Source: Epiperipatus broadwayi
Lineage: Eukaryota; Onychophora; Udeonychophora; Euonychophora; Peripatidae
Direction of reading: 5' to 3'
DNA: 64,000 bases
Assembly (NCBI GenBank): GCA_028023455.1
Contig: JAQFVV010006341.1
Location: forward strand, 682,001-746,000
The translations under genes and the position numbers were made by a program. Shown here in pieces: positions 1-12,613 of this stretch (position 1 is the first letter of the stretch; the number at the start of each line of letters is the position of its first letter). The notes beneath the pieces were generated by a model that saw only the letters and a program-made list of their open reading frames with translations, was not told where the DNA came from and searched no databases.

Positions 1-1581
1 ATTTCTATAATGCCAATTTTATTTTTCCTTTCATCATCTTCCAAACACATATGTCAAAAATCTCCAATATTTTCTTCACATTTCCTAATGTGATATACCA
101 TTTAACAAGCTTCTTTTTTAGCACTAATTTCAACGGATAATAAATAAATTTCCTACTCCTATTGAAAGTTATTTAATTATGTAATTCTTACTTAATTTCT
201 GAATAATTATTTCCATTTTCAGTTATCTAATTTCCCAACATATCTAAAAACATTAATTTAATCATGCTTTAAGTCTTGACAATCTTATAGTAACTTTTTT
301 ATTACATTCATTTTCATTATAACTGCTATTACCATCAGTTAATCTGACCCAACAAACTCTTCAACCACCAATGCTAACTCTATGATTAGAGAAATACAAC
401 CACTATCTTAAAATCATCCGGACATTTATTTTTTCAGTAAGAAGACTTAAATCTAATAAATATATTCTGACATATATACAAATTTCCTTACAAAAAAAAA
501 ACCATCCACTTTTAATCTATGACTTTCTTTAATTAAAATGTCCAATCAAATAACCAATTTACTTTATTGAATACCTTTTCAAAATCAATGAAACAAATAT
601 TAACTTTGTTTCCTCTCCCCACATATTTTCAGCAAATATTACAACTGCATCTCTTGTATTTCTATCTTTTCTAAATCTAATAGATATAAACATGCTTCAC
701 GACTCATTATTAACAGCAGTCATAAATGAATATAACCATTCTAATTCCATAAAAAAAAAAAAACAATAGACAAACAAAAACATAAAGACTAAAATATTAA
801 AAATGAATTACCTGTAAAATGATGAAACAAGCTAATAATAGCTTTTGTCAATTCTTATTTACCATGCTTTGTTTTTTTTTAATCATTTGGGATTATGTAT
901 TACTTTAAAATCATTCTCTTGAAAGAAGACATCATTCCAAGCAGTAGCTTGCTTATTATCTGAAGATTGAAATGCTAATCTGGCAACCAGTTGCAAATAG
1001 CACACATTAAAAATTTGACTTTTGGTTCTTTCCAACATAATATTTAAGTTTAATTATTTGTAAATGTGTTCAAATATAATATGCTAAAATAAATTTGTTA
1101 TGGTAGGTATTAAGCAATAGCCAATGGGCAACTAATGTCTAGAAGGCATAAATCTTCATAGAAGCATTGATTTTTTTTTTTTTGGGAGGGGGGGCATATT
1201 TCTGGCATACTTTATAATGGCACCATCTACTTTCCTTGCAGTTTATTAAAGTAAACAACAACAACAGATGGTAAAATTCAGAATTAATTTCTGATTAATG
1301 GAAGAAACTCAATATAATCACAATGTCATACGACCATTGCTTAACAATTTATTTAAATAAATGATTTATTGAACTATCAAATAGTTTTAAAAATCAAAAT
1401 GTCTATTTTATTTGCCTAATTTTTAATATAATATTTAATGCAGACAAGATTTTTATAGTTAATAAATGAGGAAGAATAAAACAATTCATTAGACGCAGTT
1501 AAGATTACTTAAATAAAATTGTAAGAATTATTACCAAATAATCGTAGTAAAAATTGTTCTAATTTTGCAATAAAAAGTTAC
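1..1581 (-). other. GBE1 intron 6 (incomplete) with a LINE reverse transcriptase trace
   Basis: AT-rich DNA with no exon. On the minus strand around 690-490 a decayed reverse transcriptase reads FRKDRNTRDAVVIFAEN, and a little further on LIFVSLILKRYSIK in a shifted frame. This resembles the F-KGR-TRDAI ... FIDFEKAFD block that opens the RT domain of non-LTR elements. The remainder holds only homopolymer and AT-rich tracts. Confidence 0.5.
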
Positions 1582-1672
1582 CTGGAAGAAGCAAAGAAGC
1601 TTGTCACTTGGTAACCAAAACTACCATAGTAAGCATGCTCCATTATGGCCATAAGTTGAATAGCATTATACC
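1582..1672 (-). CDS. GBE1: GBE1 exon 6 (partial gene, most 3' exon in window)
   Basis: This exon encodes the piece beginning [20 protein letters not shown] and ending in TSFFASSR, the start of the (beta/alpha)8 catalytic barrel of glycogen branching enzyme (GH13). The [16 protein letters not shown] stretch is one of the most conserved segments of animal branching enzymes. On the minus strand it begins after a T-rich acceptor ending TTTTTTGTAG and ends at a donor GTAACT. The incoming phase (one base carried over) matches exon 5. It ends two bases into a codon, so a further exon is required, but I found no continuation in 1-1581; the catalytic residues and the C-terminal domain must lie left of the window. 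Confidence 0.93.
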
Positions 1673-2287
1673 CTACAAAAAAATAGATTATTAAGTGAGT
1701 GGTTAGGGCAGATGTTTGAATAAATAAATTGAACCAGTACAGTTCTTGTTCAATAACAAAAAATGTATTATGCATAGATGTAATGATTAATTTAACATGA
1801 ACAATATAGAATCAATAAAATACAACAAAACAGATTAAAAAATTGAGAGAAATATGTAAAAATGGTATGCACTAAGAATACATCAGTCAAAATCAGTAAT
1901 CAAAAATCTAAAAAGAATTTATTGAAATAAATAATGAATGATTAATAAGGTTAATCAGATAGAGACTGTATCAAAAAGATTAAACATTACCAGCTAATTA
2001 TAATGGATACAACTTGCACCCTTTGAACAAAGGATTAAATGCAATCCCATGGTAATATGTACATAAAGTATTCTGTGAAAAAATGACAGGTGACCGATTC
2101 TTTCTAATTTGCCTGCAGCATCATTTCAAAATCAATGCATATGTTACATAACATTAAAGTTTGGCTATCTCCCACAAAAATTTTAAAGCATTTATGTGTC
2201 AGGATTATGAATTATGATGAAAAGTAGCAATATGTTTGTACCTTAATCCACAATGAAACAATGTGTTAACATTAAATTTTATTATAA

Positions 2288-2431
2288 AGTGGGAAAAATT
2301 GATTGCTAATGAAACATTTGAAATAATTCAAACTGTGTATGAGAGTGAAACCATGATTTTCAAAAATATTTTCAAGTGGTTTACAAGATTTCATGATAAT
2401 ACCCATGATCCAGACATGCTAGCATCGTAAA
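2288..2431 (+). pseudogene. Mariner/Tc1-like transposase N-terminal HTH remnant
   Basis: Plus-strand translation reads ANETFEIIQTVYESETMIFK followed by NIFKWFTRFHDNTHDPDMLA, then a stop. This resembles the first helix-turn-helix of mariner-family transposases (also seen in GVQW/SETMAR-type proteins): ETFEML---YG-EA-S---FEW--RF--G. Neither the rest of the transposase nor terminal inverted repeats were found, so this is a fragment in GBE1 intron 5. Confidence 0.55.
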
Positions 2432-2709
2432 TTTTTTGTTGTGAGCAGCTAAACTACGTAAGACATGCATTGATTCAGGGATGGGGCCACAGGCAGCTTG
2501 GAGAGGGAGGATCAATCACTTTCCTGACAAAAGCATACCACATTTCAAGATGAGTGGTCACTTCGATAACATTCCACTTTCTAATCAACTTGCTGCAATT
2601 TACTCATCGGCCTTTATTGAAAAAGTAGCATATATAATCCTTAGCAAGTTTAAACAATAGCAATGAGGCATAGAATGATTTCCATTTGAAAAATAAATTT
2701 ATAGCAGAC

Positions 2710-3460
2710 CCATTCAAATTTAAACTTGAACTTATCTTGTTTATTTTAAGATTGACTGCTAATTTAAATATTTAAAACTAGTTATTGGTTTGTGAAACGC
2801 ATTAAAATGTACTGTTTACATAATTGATTAAAATTACCACTGATTTGCTTTGAGGTTGATTAGTAATTTATGAGAATGTTTTACTTATGAGTGGTTGATT
2901 TGCAGAAACTGATGGAAATGCTTTACTTAAGGATAATTATTGATTATCATAATTCATAGAATATAAGGCCGTTTGCTGGTCTGTGCAAAATGTTTTATTC
3001 AAAGGTGATTATTGATATACATAATATGTGAAATGTTTTATTTAAGACTGGTTACTGGTTTATGTAACTGACAGATGATTTTCATAACTCATTGGAATAA
3101 GAAGACTTTATTCAAAAATAAACATTGATTTGTGTGGTTCATTGGAATGTTTTATTTAAGAGTGAGCATTAGTATGCAAGCCCTGTGTGATTTAGTGCAG
3201 TAGTAATGTATTACATTTTTGGAGTGTAAAGTCCTCAAATCAACTCCAGTTCTGGTATTAAAACCCTCAAAGTTTTTGTGAAGTCCTGAGCAATAAAACC
3301 ATTAGATTATTTTTCTTTTACTGGTATACAGAATTCGTTGAAATGCTTTATTTAAGACCGTTTATGTACCCTATTTAAAGCTGATGACTGATTTGCATGG
3401 CTCATTGGAATGTCTATTTAAGACTGTTTTCTGGTTCACAAAAGTGATAGGAATGTATCT
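2710..3460. repeat. Degenerate ~60 bp tandem repeat
   Basis: Related blocks recur roughly every 55-70 bp: a TTCATTGGAATG-like start, then TTTTATTTAAGACTG, then TTACTGGTTTGTG. The clearest copies lie near 3040, 3140, 3340 and 3405; older ones extend back to about 2740. The array is diverged, with no open frame. Confidence 0.5.
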
Positions 3461-4241
3461 TTCAAATTAACCCATTTTATTATTACATTGATTTTGAAAT
3501 GATTAATAAGAGTCGCCCAATGAATGAATAATAGCCATTTCTCCTGCTGCACATAGGTATCATAACTTATTCAGGGCAAAATTATTACTAATTAAAAAGC
3601 ATTTTGCTTTTTAAAAAAACAACACTGCATTGTTTTAAAAATCTGAATATTTGAACATATGTTGACTACTTTGTATGCAAGATGATCAAGTGCTCTACTA
3701 AAACATGAAGATCATAAACCGTAGCCTCATTCACTTGATGCTTTTTATATCTCGTGCTAATCAAGATCCACCCTATTGCTTGTCTCCACATACGAAATAT
3801 ATTTAATTACATAAAAAATTTGGAATTTTACTAGGGAGTTACTGTTAGTACTTGTTTTTAAATGACTAACAAACATCTCATTTTATATTTTAGACAGTTC
3901 TTTTTTGTTAAAATGAGTTTCAGTTCTTTGTTGATATTTTAATGAACCTTGTTGATTTCATTATCAATTTTAGTGATTTGTAAATATATTAATGATGACT
4001 CAATTGCAGATCACTATTAGAAATAGTGTTGGCGTTGCCTATATATAATAACATAATACCCTCCCAATAATGACATTTAATCAAATAGGTAACATTAAAT
4101 ATATCTGATGTGTTTTTAAACTTTATCAAAAAAAAACTGTACTTTGCAATAAGACATTATTCAATAAGCATAAAGTGATCTGTAAAATAAGATTCCACTG
4201 AAATACAAATAAAAATGAATAAAGACATGGTAAAAGCTTAC

Positions 4242-4386
4242 CCAAATCAACAATCCTTGGAATGACATTGTCTTTAAAATGTGTATAGGTTGCTACTTTG
4301 CCTTCCCAAGAAGAAATACCCACATGGCATTCATATATACGAAATCCTGAAGGCTTTTGAGGATGTGGATATTTAAATTTATATAC
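4242..4386 (-). CDS. GBE1: GBE1 exon 5
   Basis: Encodes [15 protein letters not shown], then [19 protein letters not shown], then [15 protein letters not shown]. The IYE-HVGISS motif is the signature at the junction between the N-terminal CBM48 domain and the catalytic barrel in branching enzymes. Minus-strand acceptor TTTTAAAG before GTATAT and donor GTAAGC frame 145 nt; it starts in phase 0 and leaves one base, completed by exon 6. The 5.7 kb intron to exon 4 and the 2.6 kb intron to exon 6 are repeat-bearing. Confidence 0.93.
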
Positions 4387-7300
4387 CTTTAAAAGAATAC
4401 TTTACATTAGACACTTTATTGTTTGTTTAATAAATGCTATATTTATTCATCAAAATATTCAAATAGATATTTAAAAAAGGCAAAAAATATGAATAAATAT
4501 TAGTCTACTGACCACTCAAAAGCATAAACAGAATAAAAGAGACAATAACCTTTGCGAAAACAATCAAAATGTTTACAGTTCATTTCAAAATATGCATCCC
4601 AATTTACCTATTTGTGTTTCTGATCACATGACTTTAGTGCATTCAGAATGGTCAATGATTGTTGCTATAAACTTCGGAATGATTAAGAATTTCTTAAATT
4701 TATGTAATTTTTAGTTGTTATCAAAGTGACGGTTTCTTTGTTATTTTTAATGTTTCAACAAAATATTGTGAAGAGTTGTTTTCATTATCCTGTGGAGTGA
4801 TTAGAATTTGTGAAAGGATAACCATATAAATATTATAATGAATTACAAATCAATGGCAATTCCAAATAATATTTTAAAATTCACAAACGTAGAAACCAGT
4901 TGGATATTTCCATTTTGTGATAATATTTGTTTTCTTAAAATACTGTATTTTGTTTTGAAGACACTTAAAACAATACCATAAAGAGTCATAATTTGTTTTT
5001 AATCATGAGTTGAAGTCTAATTTCCAAATGAAGACATTAATTTCGCATGCTAATGCATCAAATTTGCATGACGATTGTTGGAAGGCCACTTAGACAAGAA
5101 CCATTAGCATAGCATTAATTTTTTTTGTTTATAAACATATTTTTAGTGAAAATAGTTTATGCTACGTTGTAGTAATTGTGCTACATTCTCCAATTTGTGG
5201 TTTAATAAAGATAAAGTATTGATGTGGAAATTGTTTCATTCATTAATCATTATGGTCACATGAGAATAAAACTGCTCTTCAAAATTTTTCTAATCAGAAA
5301 ATGTTATACGTGTTTATGATATCTTCCTTTATTGAATAGAAAATATTTATGTTGATTTTTAGAATATTTAAGTGTTCTATTTCAAACTCTTCATTCGAAG
5401 ACCATTTTAAGTAATTTCTGTTAGTTTTTTTTTTTTATAGCTACTCTTTCAAGCGCTTCACATGCTTTTCATTTTATTTATTAATAACTTATAAATTATT
5501 TAAAACCTATGATATATTATTTAATTATTATCTCATTAGTTGTGTTCATTCTATTTCTCCTATATTTCTTAATTCTTGTTTCATTATTACTTCTAAAATA
5601 ATTAAGATGCTATGTAAATGTCCATTTTCTAATGAAAAAAATTTTGTGCATTTATCTGGATTATACTTAAAGTCTTGAATAGACTCTTCAAAGTAATCAA
5701 CTCTGAGGCAAATCCACTTCCTTCCAAACCTTAACAAATACTGGACAGAGTATATTATTAAACTGGCCCTTATTATACTCTATAGTATTCTTTTAATCAT
5801 AGTGGATCTTTGATCACATTTTACTTGATCATGTACTTAGCATATCCAAATTAAGAATTGCCGAAAACTGTTACACATTAAAAAAAAACAATTATTCTAT
5901 TTTAATCCATATGGATTGTGCCACCAACATGTAAATTAAAATGTTTTGTTTAGAAATTTTCATTGTGTTTAATTTTCTTTCTGTATAGCAGTGCATGTTA
6001 TGCAGTAAATGGCACAGTCCTGTTGTATATACATTCATTGGAGAGATTTATTGATTTATCCCCTAAGTCAATGCATAGAAAATTGTAAATTATCTACAAA
6101 ATTTACCAAGTAAACATGTATATGTTTAAAGGCAATATAAGTGTATAAAAAATATTCATTTGTAGAAATAGTTTTTTTGACTATTCAGCAATTCTACAAC
6201 ATCTGCGATTTATTCACAACTCAAAAAATATAAAATAAAAATAATTCATTTTCTGCATTTTATTTTCTTAATTCAGAATTCATAAAATATATAGATAATT
6301 TATATGTGTGTTATCCATATTGGTCAGCTACTATCAATGAATTTTAATGATTATGATGAGACATAAAAACAAATGAGATTATTATTTTCTAGAAAAACAG
6401 TCTGAAGATGTCTGCTGAAATATATTTAAGAATAACAGTGACTTTATAGCAAACAAAAAACACTAGTTGAAGTTCTATTATATTTTACTAATTTCATTCT
6501 TTCTATTCATTTCTCTATTTCTATTTATGCTTTTATTTACTAGTAACTAAGAAATATTTTTCATAGAAATTATCAATTATTGTTTTATTAAATGTTAATC
6601 CATCCAATACATTTCTTACTGCAATATTTTTCATGATTTTCTTATTCCAACTCTAATCAGTCTGATATCTAAACACATTATTTTTTATTAACTTTTTCAT
6701 TAAATTGTTTATTATCACATACTAGTTTTTGTTAATATTGATTTTACCCTTTTTTGTATTTGTAATTCAAATTTGCATACATTTGTTCATCTGCCTTTTT
6801 TTAAATAAGTTTTTTTAAGCTCTTATTTTGGAAAAATTATGTAAAATAATTATATAAAATATTTTTCACATTTTAAATAATTTTTTAAATGACCATATAA
6901 ACCACATATACATTAAAAATATAACGCAAATGGATCTTTTGGTTCATTTTTAACCATTTCAATACATTTTATTCTTCGAAAAACTTCAATATCTTGCTTA
7001 ATATTAGTGATCCATTATTTTCTGACCTTCCAAAAAATCAAACAATATTTTTTCAAATATCGTTAAAGGCATTTTTATAAGTAAGCATTCTCAAGTTTAC
7101 TATAAAATATTTCTGTAAAAAATCTATTACACTTCTTACATTTTGCAACCACAGTTCAATGGAAATGTGTCCTTTCTGTAGATTCAATGCCAATACATTG
7201 AATAACGTATCAATTCATTTTATAAACTTGTTATCATATTTTCAGAATAATACAGAACATCATTAAATTTTTCCAATGCCTTAAGTTGCATTAATCAGGG

Positions 7301-10085
7301 TTGAAATCTTATTTCCAAACAAATTTAGAATCAGCAGCTCTTGTTAATTGCAACATTGTTGTATCTCAATATTAAAGTCTATCTAAAATATGATGCCAAA
7401 GTTTCTGAAGATTTTTCTTTTATCATTAACTGATAAATTATCTGAGTTTTTTGAATATATATTTCTTAAATGAAATCCATTATACATTGAATTTAGAACA
7501 TTAACAACATTCTGTAGATCAATTTTTAAAATAGCAAAAATAATGTAATCAGCAAAATATTACATATGGAGAAAAATTTAAAAGATGTTTATTCAGCTCA
7601 TATGAAAAACTTTCAACATCAAACTTACATCCTAACTGATGCTATCCATAAACTGCTTCAAGGAATATCATCGTAAAAAAGAAGTTGAGGCACATCTTTT
7701 CAGTTCAATTACTTTAGATTTTGCATCATCAGTAATACTGCTTCTGTTTATACTATCATGAATAAACAACTACCATTTTTAATCACAAATCTTTTTGATT
7801 GGCTGAGCAAAATGCTTTGAGAAAATCAATAAAGAAATATACAAATCGTACTTTTATTCTGGAGTTATCTTACATTTTTCTGTCAACAAAAATTATATCT
7901 ATAATGCTCACTCATTTATGACTAAAATCAATATATTTAATAAAATCATTAGAAGTAATCTGCAGTAATGGATAATAATATTTAACAATTATTATTGCAG
8001 TCTTTTTTCTCTTTATTTTATAAATTGTACAAATAAATGCTTCATTATGATCAGGTGATACAGTTTCATCATCAGTCCATATGTTCTTTAAAAAAAATCC
8101 CAATAATCTTGAAAACTAACCTATCTGCATTATACTTTAGAACTTGTCAAAGGACCCTATAAAAATGATCAAAATTCTCCCTCCATCAGAATGAAATATT
8201 ATTCTTAAATAAAAAAGTGCTACCCAATGGTCTGAGAGAAGATTGTTTTTTTATGCCCATTTGCTACTTTCAGCAATTTTTAAAAAAATAATTTACGATT
8301 ATCACAACCAGAATATGAATGCAACTTCCTTGCAGCCAGAATCCATCAAATATTTTTAAGACCATTCATCAACCACTTTTAAATCTCTGAAATAACTATG
8401 AAATTCCATACTCATTTCAATGTTTAGATGAATAAAGAACACCATAAGTTTCCCTCTAACCAAAATGCTAATAATACCATTATTATCACAGAATCAAACA
8501 GTATTTTTCTTTTTCAATGAACGAGAGTAGACTTACTTATACCCACAATACCCTCCTTAAGAGAATTCTGTGTATTAATAGCATAAACAAATCTGAAAAT
8601 CCAAAAATTGCAAATAAAAGTTGTTAAAATTTAGGATGAATAGTTAATGATTTTAATGAATGAGCATCAACTTTTCTGCCACTATATTTTGAATAAAAAC
8701 TGTTGTTTTTATTTTGGGTGTATTAATACATTATTTATCCATTAATCTGCACATCTAAGCATTGGTGTCTGTAATATGCCAGAGTAGAGATAACCATGTG
8801 TTAGCAAAAACAATAAACTATTTGAGTTCTTAGAGTTGATAACATTTCTTCCAATTTATTATTTATTTAGCATATGGATCGTTTAGATAGCTTAACTATT
8901 AATAAAATATCAGGTGATAGAATCACTACTGATTTTGTTGTTTAATTTTGCCGTTAAAAATTCAACAGTCATTAATTATGCAGCTCATGTTTGTGTCTGT
9001 CCATATCTAAATAAGTCAATGGCGATTAAATTCCATTTATAAGTTAGATGAGAGTAGTGATCATGAGATTGCCTGAATCTGTTGAGTTTGTTTGAAACCG
9101 CATAAAAAGCCCAATATCGTGGTATAATTCTTATCTGTAGATTCTTGGTTGAACATCCAGAAAGAACATCTTGATTTGAGACAAGTCATAGGCAGTGAAA
9201 CTGTATCTTGAATTATTATCAAATCAAATCTATTTGTTATTTTTATATATTTTACCTGATGCAAAATTTCCCTCCTGCAAAGAGTACATTTGAATGCGCC
9301 AGTGATATTTCTCATGATTGTCCAAGAATTTTAGGTCATAATTTAGAGTTCATATCAATAGGGTCATTAAAATATCCAAGATTAAAAATTCAGTTTTTAA
9401 TCAGTATTGATGCAAGAACACTACCCAAGAAAATAAAAAAAATTTTCTGAACTTTCTGAATTGAATGTTGGAGAATGAGCACTGATAGAAGGACCAAAGT
9501 GCAAATCAATTTTAAATATCATTATTCTTTTATTGATACATTTAGGAATTTCAAGACTAGAAAATAATTTGACTTCACAGAATTATGCAGGCTCCTTTCA
9601 TTTAATGTATTGCCCTGCAAAAATTTTTTTTAGTCCGTTACTTGTTAAATTAAACTCCTTTTCCTAAATAACAAGTTTCACTATTTTAAACTTTGATATA
9701 GCTTGAAAAATCAACACTATGCAAATTTCTTATATTCCAAGCATTTATACAACCTTCTATTTTACCACAATTACTATATTTCATATTTAAATGAGAAATT
9801 CACCAGAAGGCAGTGAGATACAACAAAGAGAGAGAGAATGAGTATAAAGATAAGAAGGGAAGACTATTTACATTGGTAACAATACCTAGCTTCTATCGAA
9901 CAAACATTGTATCCAATAAGGTAGCAAAAGATATTCTTAATAAGATAGTGTTCATTGACTGTTCATAGCTATCTCCATATTAAGAAAACCATGGTTCATC
10001 AGTAGTTGGGGTTTATTTATTAATAATACATTATATAATATTACTATAAAAAATCATTTTAAAATAACTATTTTCACTAACTTAC
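4387..10085 (-). other. GBE1 intron 4, with a LINE RT remnant near 7560-7900
   Basis: 5.7 kb intron. On the minus strand around 7870-7780 the translation FVYFFIDFLKAFCSANQKDL is a decayed version of the FIDFEKAFD--N---L motif of non-LTR reverse transcriptases, and MCLNFFFTMIFLEAVYG further downstream (~7690-7630) may be the matching palm segment. The rest shows no gene and no clear repeat boundary. Confidence 0.45.
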
Positions 10086-10208
10086 TTGATTTTCTGGAGG
10101 ATTCCAAAAAATGGCATCATATTTTGGAGCACTACCTGTTCTTAGAACATATTTCGCCCATGGAGATATTCTCTCTACCACTTCTCCAGTGGCAGTATGA
10201 ATGAGCAA
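10086..10208 (-). CDS. GBE1: GBE1 exon 4
   Basis: 41 codons, in phase 0 at both ends, encoding LLIHTATGEVVERISPWAKY and then VLRTGSAPKYDAIFWNPPENQ. The ERISPWAKYV segment is typical of the CBM48 domain end in eukaryotic branching enzymes. Bounded by a minus-strand acceptor TCTTTATTAG and donor GTAAGT. Only 85 bp of intron separates it from exon 3, in contrast to the multi-kilobase introns elsewhere in the gene. Confidence 0.93.
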
Positions 10209-10293
10209 CTAATAAAGAGATTAAAAAACATCGTGTAAATTGTACAAAAATTAATAAGATTACCTATTATCTATAAAAATATATTGTACTGAC

Positions 10294-10409
10294 TTTAACA
10301 ATACTAAGATGTTTTATGGGTGAGCTGCCATCATTAGCCGGTGGAAGATAAAGTTTCCATTTGCCAAAATCCAATTTTGTAAATGGGTGAGAAGTTTTGT
10401 TCCATTGAT
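10294..10409 (-). CDS. GBE1: GBE1 exon 3
   Basis: Encodes NQWNKTSHPFTKLDFGKWKL and then YLPPANDGSSPIKHLSIVK, part of the CBM48 carbohydrate-binding domain (the DFN-W...FGKW...PP...S.IKH pattern). Minus-strand acceptor ATTTCAG, donor GTCAGT. The first two bases complete the Asn codon begun in exon 2, giving a continuous GDFNQWN. Flanked by two very short introns (85 and 88 bp). Confidence 0.93.
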
Positions 10410-10497
10410 CTGAAATATATATATAAATAAACTTATTATAAGACAAAAATTAAACACACTTTTTTTGTAATTTAATACAGCAAAGCATATTACTTAC

Positions 10498-10667
10498 TAA
10501 AATCACCCCAGAGATAAACAGCTTGAGCGCCAGGTGCCCATTCTTGACAGAGTACGCCACCATCTGGCTGAGGATTCAAACCAAACTGTTTATAGCTTAG
10601 GCTAAACTTATCAAAACTATCTTCACTTTGTTTAATAGCTTTAACCTTATCCTGATACCAACCATAT
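10498..10667 (-). CDS. GBE1: GBE1 exon 2
   Basis: Encodes YGWYQDKVKAIKQSEDSFDK, FSLSYKQFGLNPQPDGGVLC and QEWAPGAQAVYLWGDF. The C-x-EWAPGA---L-GDFN pattern is the hallmark of the branching enzyme N-terminal/CBM48 boundary. Acceptor TTTATAG and donor GTAAGT on the minus strand; the first base completes the Arg codon split at the end of exon 1 (AG+A), so the protein reads REIKRR then YGWYQ. Starting it further upstream would run into the intron. Confidence 0.94.
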
Positions 10668-12461
10668 CTATAAAGAACAAAACATTCAATAATTAACACT
10701 GAAATGATTATGTCTCAATAAGAAAATGGAATTCCACATATCAGATAAAAGAAAATTCTATACTGGACTATCATGATTAATTTGCCTTCTTTAATGCAGG
10801 AAATACTGCTGCCTCAAAGAAAACCACATACTTATTTGTAACACTGCAAGTATTCCATGTAGAGTGACACTAAGGTTCCTATTTTCTAAAGCAGTCTGAT
10901 ATAAGCAAGTCATGTGACACTTGATTGCGATAAAACCATCCCATATAAAAATGCAAGTTTTCTTACTATTGTAATAATTATGCAAAAAGCCAATTCTACT
11001 TTTTATTCCAAAAAGCTTATTATAATATTGTTTAACAACTAACAATAATTTATTCAGGTTTCTTGTGAAGAAATAAATTATTTAAGAGACTCTGTTATTA
11101 CTTTCCCACTTTAGATATTTTTCACTGCCACTTACTATACTGATTATAGATTTCCTTTATATATAGTCATTTTTTTTTCTACGAATAGTCACTTAATTTT
11201 CTCTTATTTTGTTTACTAATATTAAAAATCAAGATTTATCATTTTCCGTAATAAATTTCTTGTTTAACATCTTTAGTTTTATATTCCACAAGTTCTTCTG
11301 TGTACTTTTCTGTATTCCTATTAAATAGTTAAAACGAGATTAATAAGCACAATGGCAATTAAAAGAACGAATCAACTACATCAATCAAATATCTTGAATT
11401 TAATTCACATTCACTAATACTAGGATAAAAATGACTGACTTATTGCTTGGAAATCGATAAAAAGTTCAATCATTGGAAGGATGGAACAAAGCCATAATCC
11501 ATGAACTTTGAGCTCCAGAATCAGTCACTGTATTAAATTATGCTGAGGACTCATTTTCAGAAAGCAAGAGATGCTTCTTAAAAGAGAACTGATTCAATCT
11601 TAAACATATACAACATAAGAAATCTGAACTTTCTTCAATAGTTATTAATAACCATATTCTAATATCATTTTAAACATCATTAATATTATTAGGGCCATTT
11701 ATAATGAGTACAGACATCCTAACTACAAAAAAGAAAAAGAACACCAACTTAAAAAAAAAATTATATAAACAATAGAAACCAATCAATGGGCCACAAATAT
11801 GGGAACATAAATCATTCATTGGTTTTTAATGTTTGATATCTTGCTGTCTTTTAACCTCTTCTGCAGATTTTTCTTTCTGAAATTATCACTCTCCTTTGCA
11901 CTTGTTATTATCGTTAGCCACCATTCACAAATGAATATGGCTATTCTGACTCCGAAACAAACAAAAAAAAAGACTTAAACATAAAAACTATCTAACATGA
12001 GTTTTGTTATTATTATACAAACCAGTCTACTTTTATCTAATGACATTCTTTACACTGCTTACTTAACATTTTGTGACGTTATTCTTTAACTCTTATTCAG
12101 CAAACATTCTTTAAAAAAGATTTCAATATCCTGCCTAACTGCAGACTTGCAATGTATATCATCAGCCTTATCCCTCCCAATGAAAGTAACCAATATTATA
12201 CTTCTTTAAATATTTTTGAAATGATCTTTATAATGTAAAGAGTTCTATTTCTCCGTTAAATCCATGCACAAGTTTATCATAATATACTTTTTTTCGAAAA
12301 TATGTAACTATTCATTTGCATCATGTACACAATCCAATGAACATGTCTTACATCGAGGCTAAACTCTCCATATAGTAGCGCTACCAGTGCAAGCCAGAGT
12401 AATCAATGGATGCAAAAAGGTTTGTGCATAAAATCCCTATCTAGTGCCTACTCATCAATTA

Positions 12462-12503
12462 TCCCCAGACTAGTTTCCAGCTTGTGGTTTTCATCAGTGA
12501 GGA
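12462..12503 (-). ncRNA. Hammerhead-ribozyme-like motif, left arm of A1
   Basis: Read on the minus strand: stem I strand TCCTCA (12503-12498), core CTGATGA, core GAAA, stem III ACTAGT with GTC as the cleavage triplet (12470-12468), then stem I strand TGGGGA (12467-12462). Stem I is 6 bp with one G-U. Stem III is two base pairs with a 2-nt loop in one molecule, but ACTAGT is self-complementary, as expected if two copies act as a dimer. Stem II is broken in this arm. Activity is not shown. Confidence 0.5.
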
Positions 12504-12571
12504 GCCTTGGATCTGAGAGCACTGCACCTAGATCTTAGGATCTAATGCAACCCTCCAGCAGATACAAGGCT

Positions 12572-12613
12572 CCCTCACTGATGAAAGCCACAAGCTGGAA
12601 ACTAGTCTGGGGA
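12572..12613 (+). ncRNA. Hammerhead-ribozyme-like motif, right arm of A1
   Basis: The best-preserved stem II and core together in family A: stem I 5' strand CCCTCA, CTGATGA, A-A-G mismatch then AGC/GCT stem II with loop CACAA, GAAA, CTAGTC with GTC cleavage triplet ending at 12607, then TGGGG pairing back to CCCTCA (5 bp including G-U). The first position of stem II is mispaired, which would lower activity in the textbook ribozyme. Confidence 0.5.
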
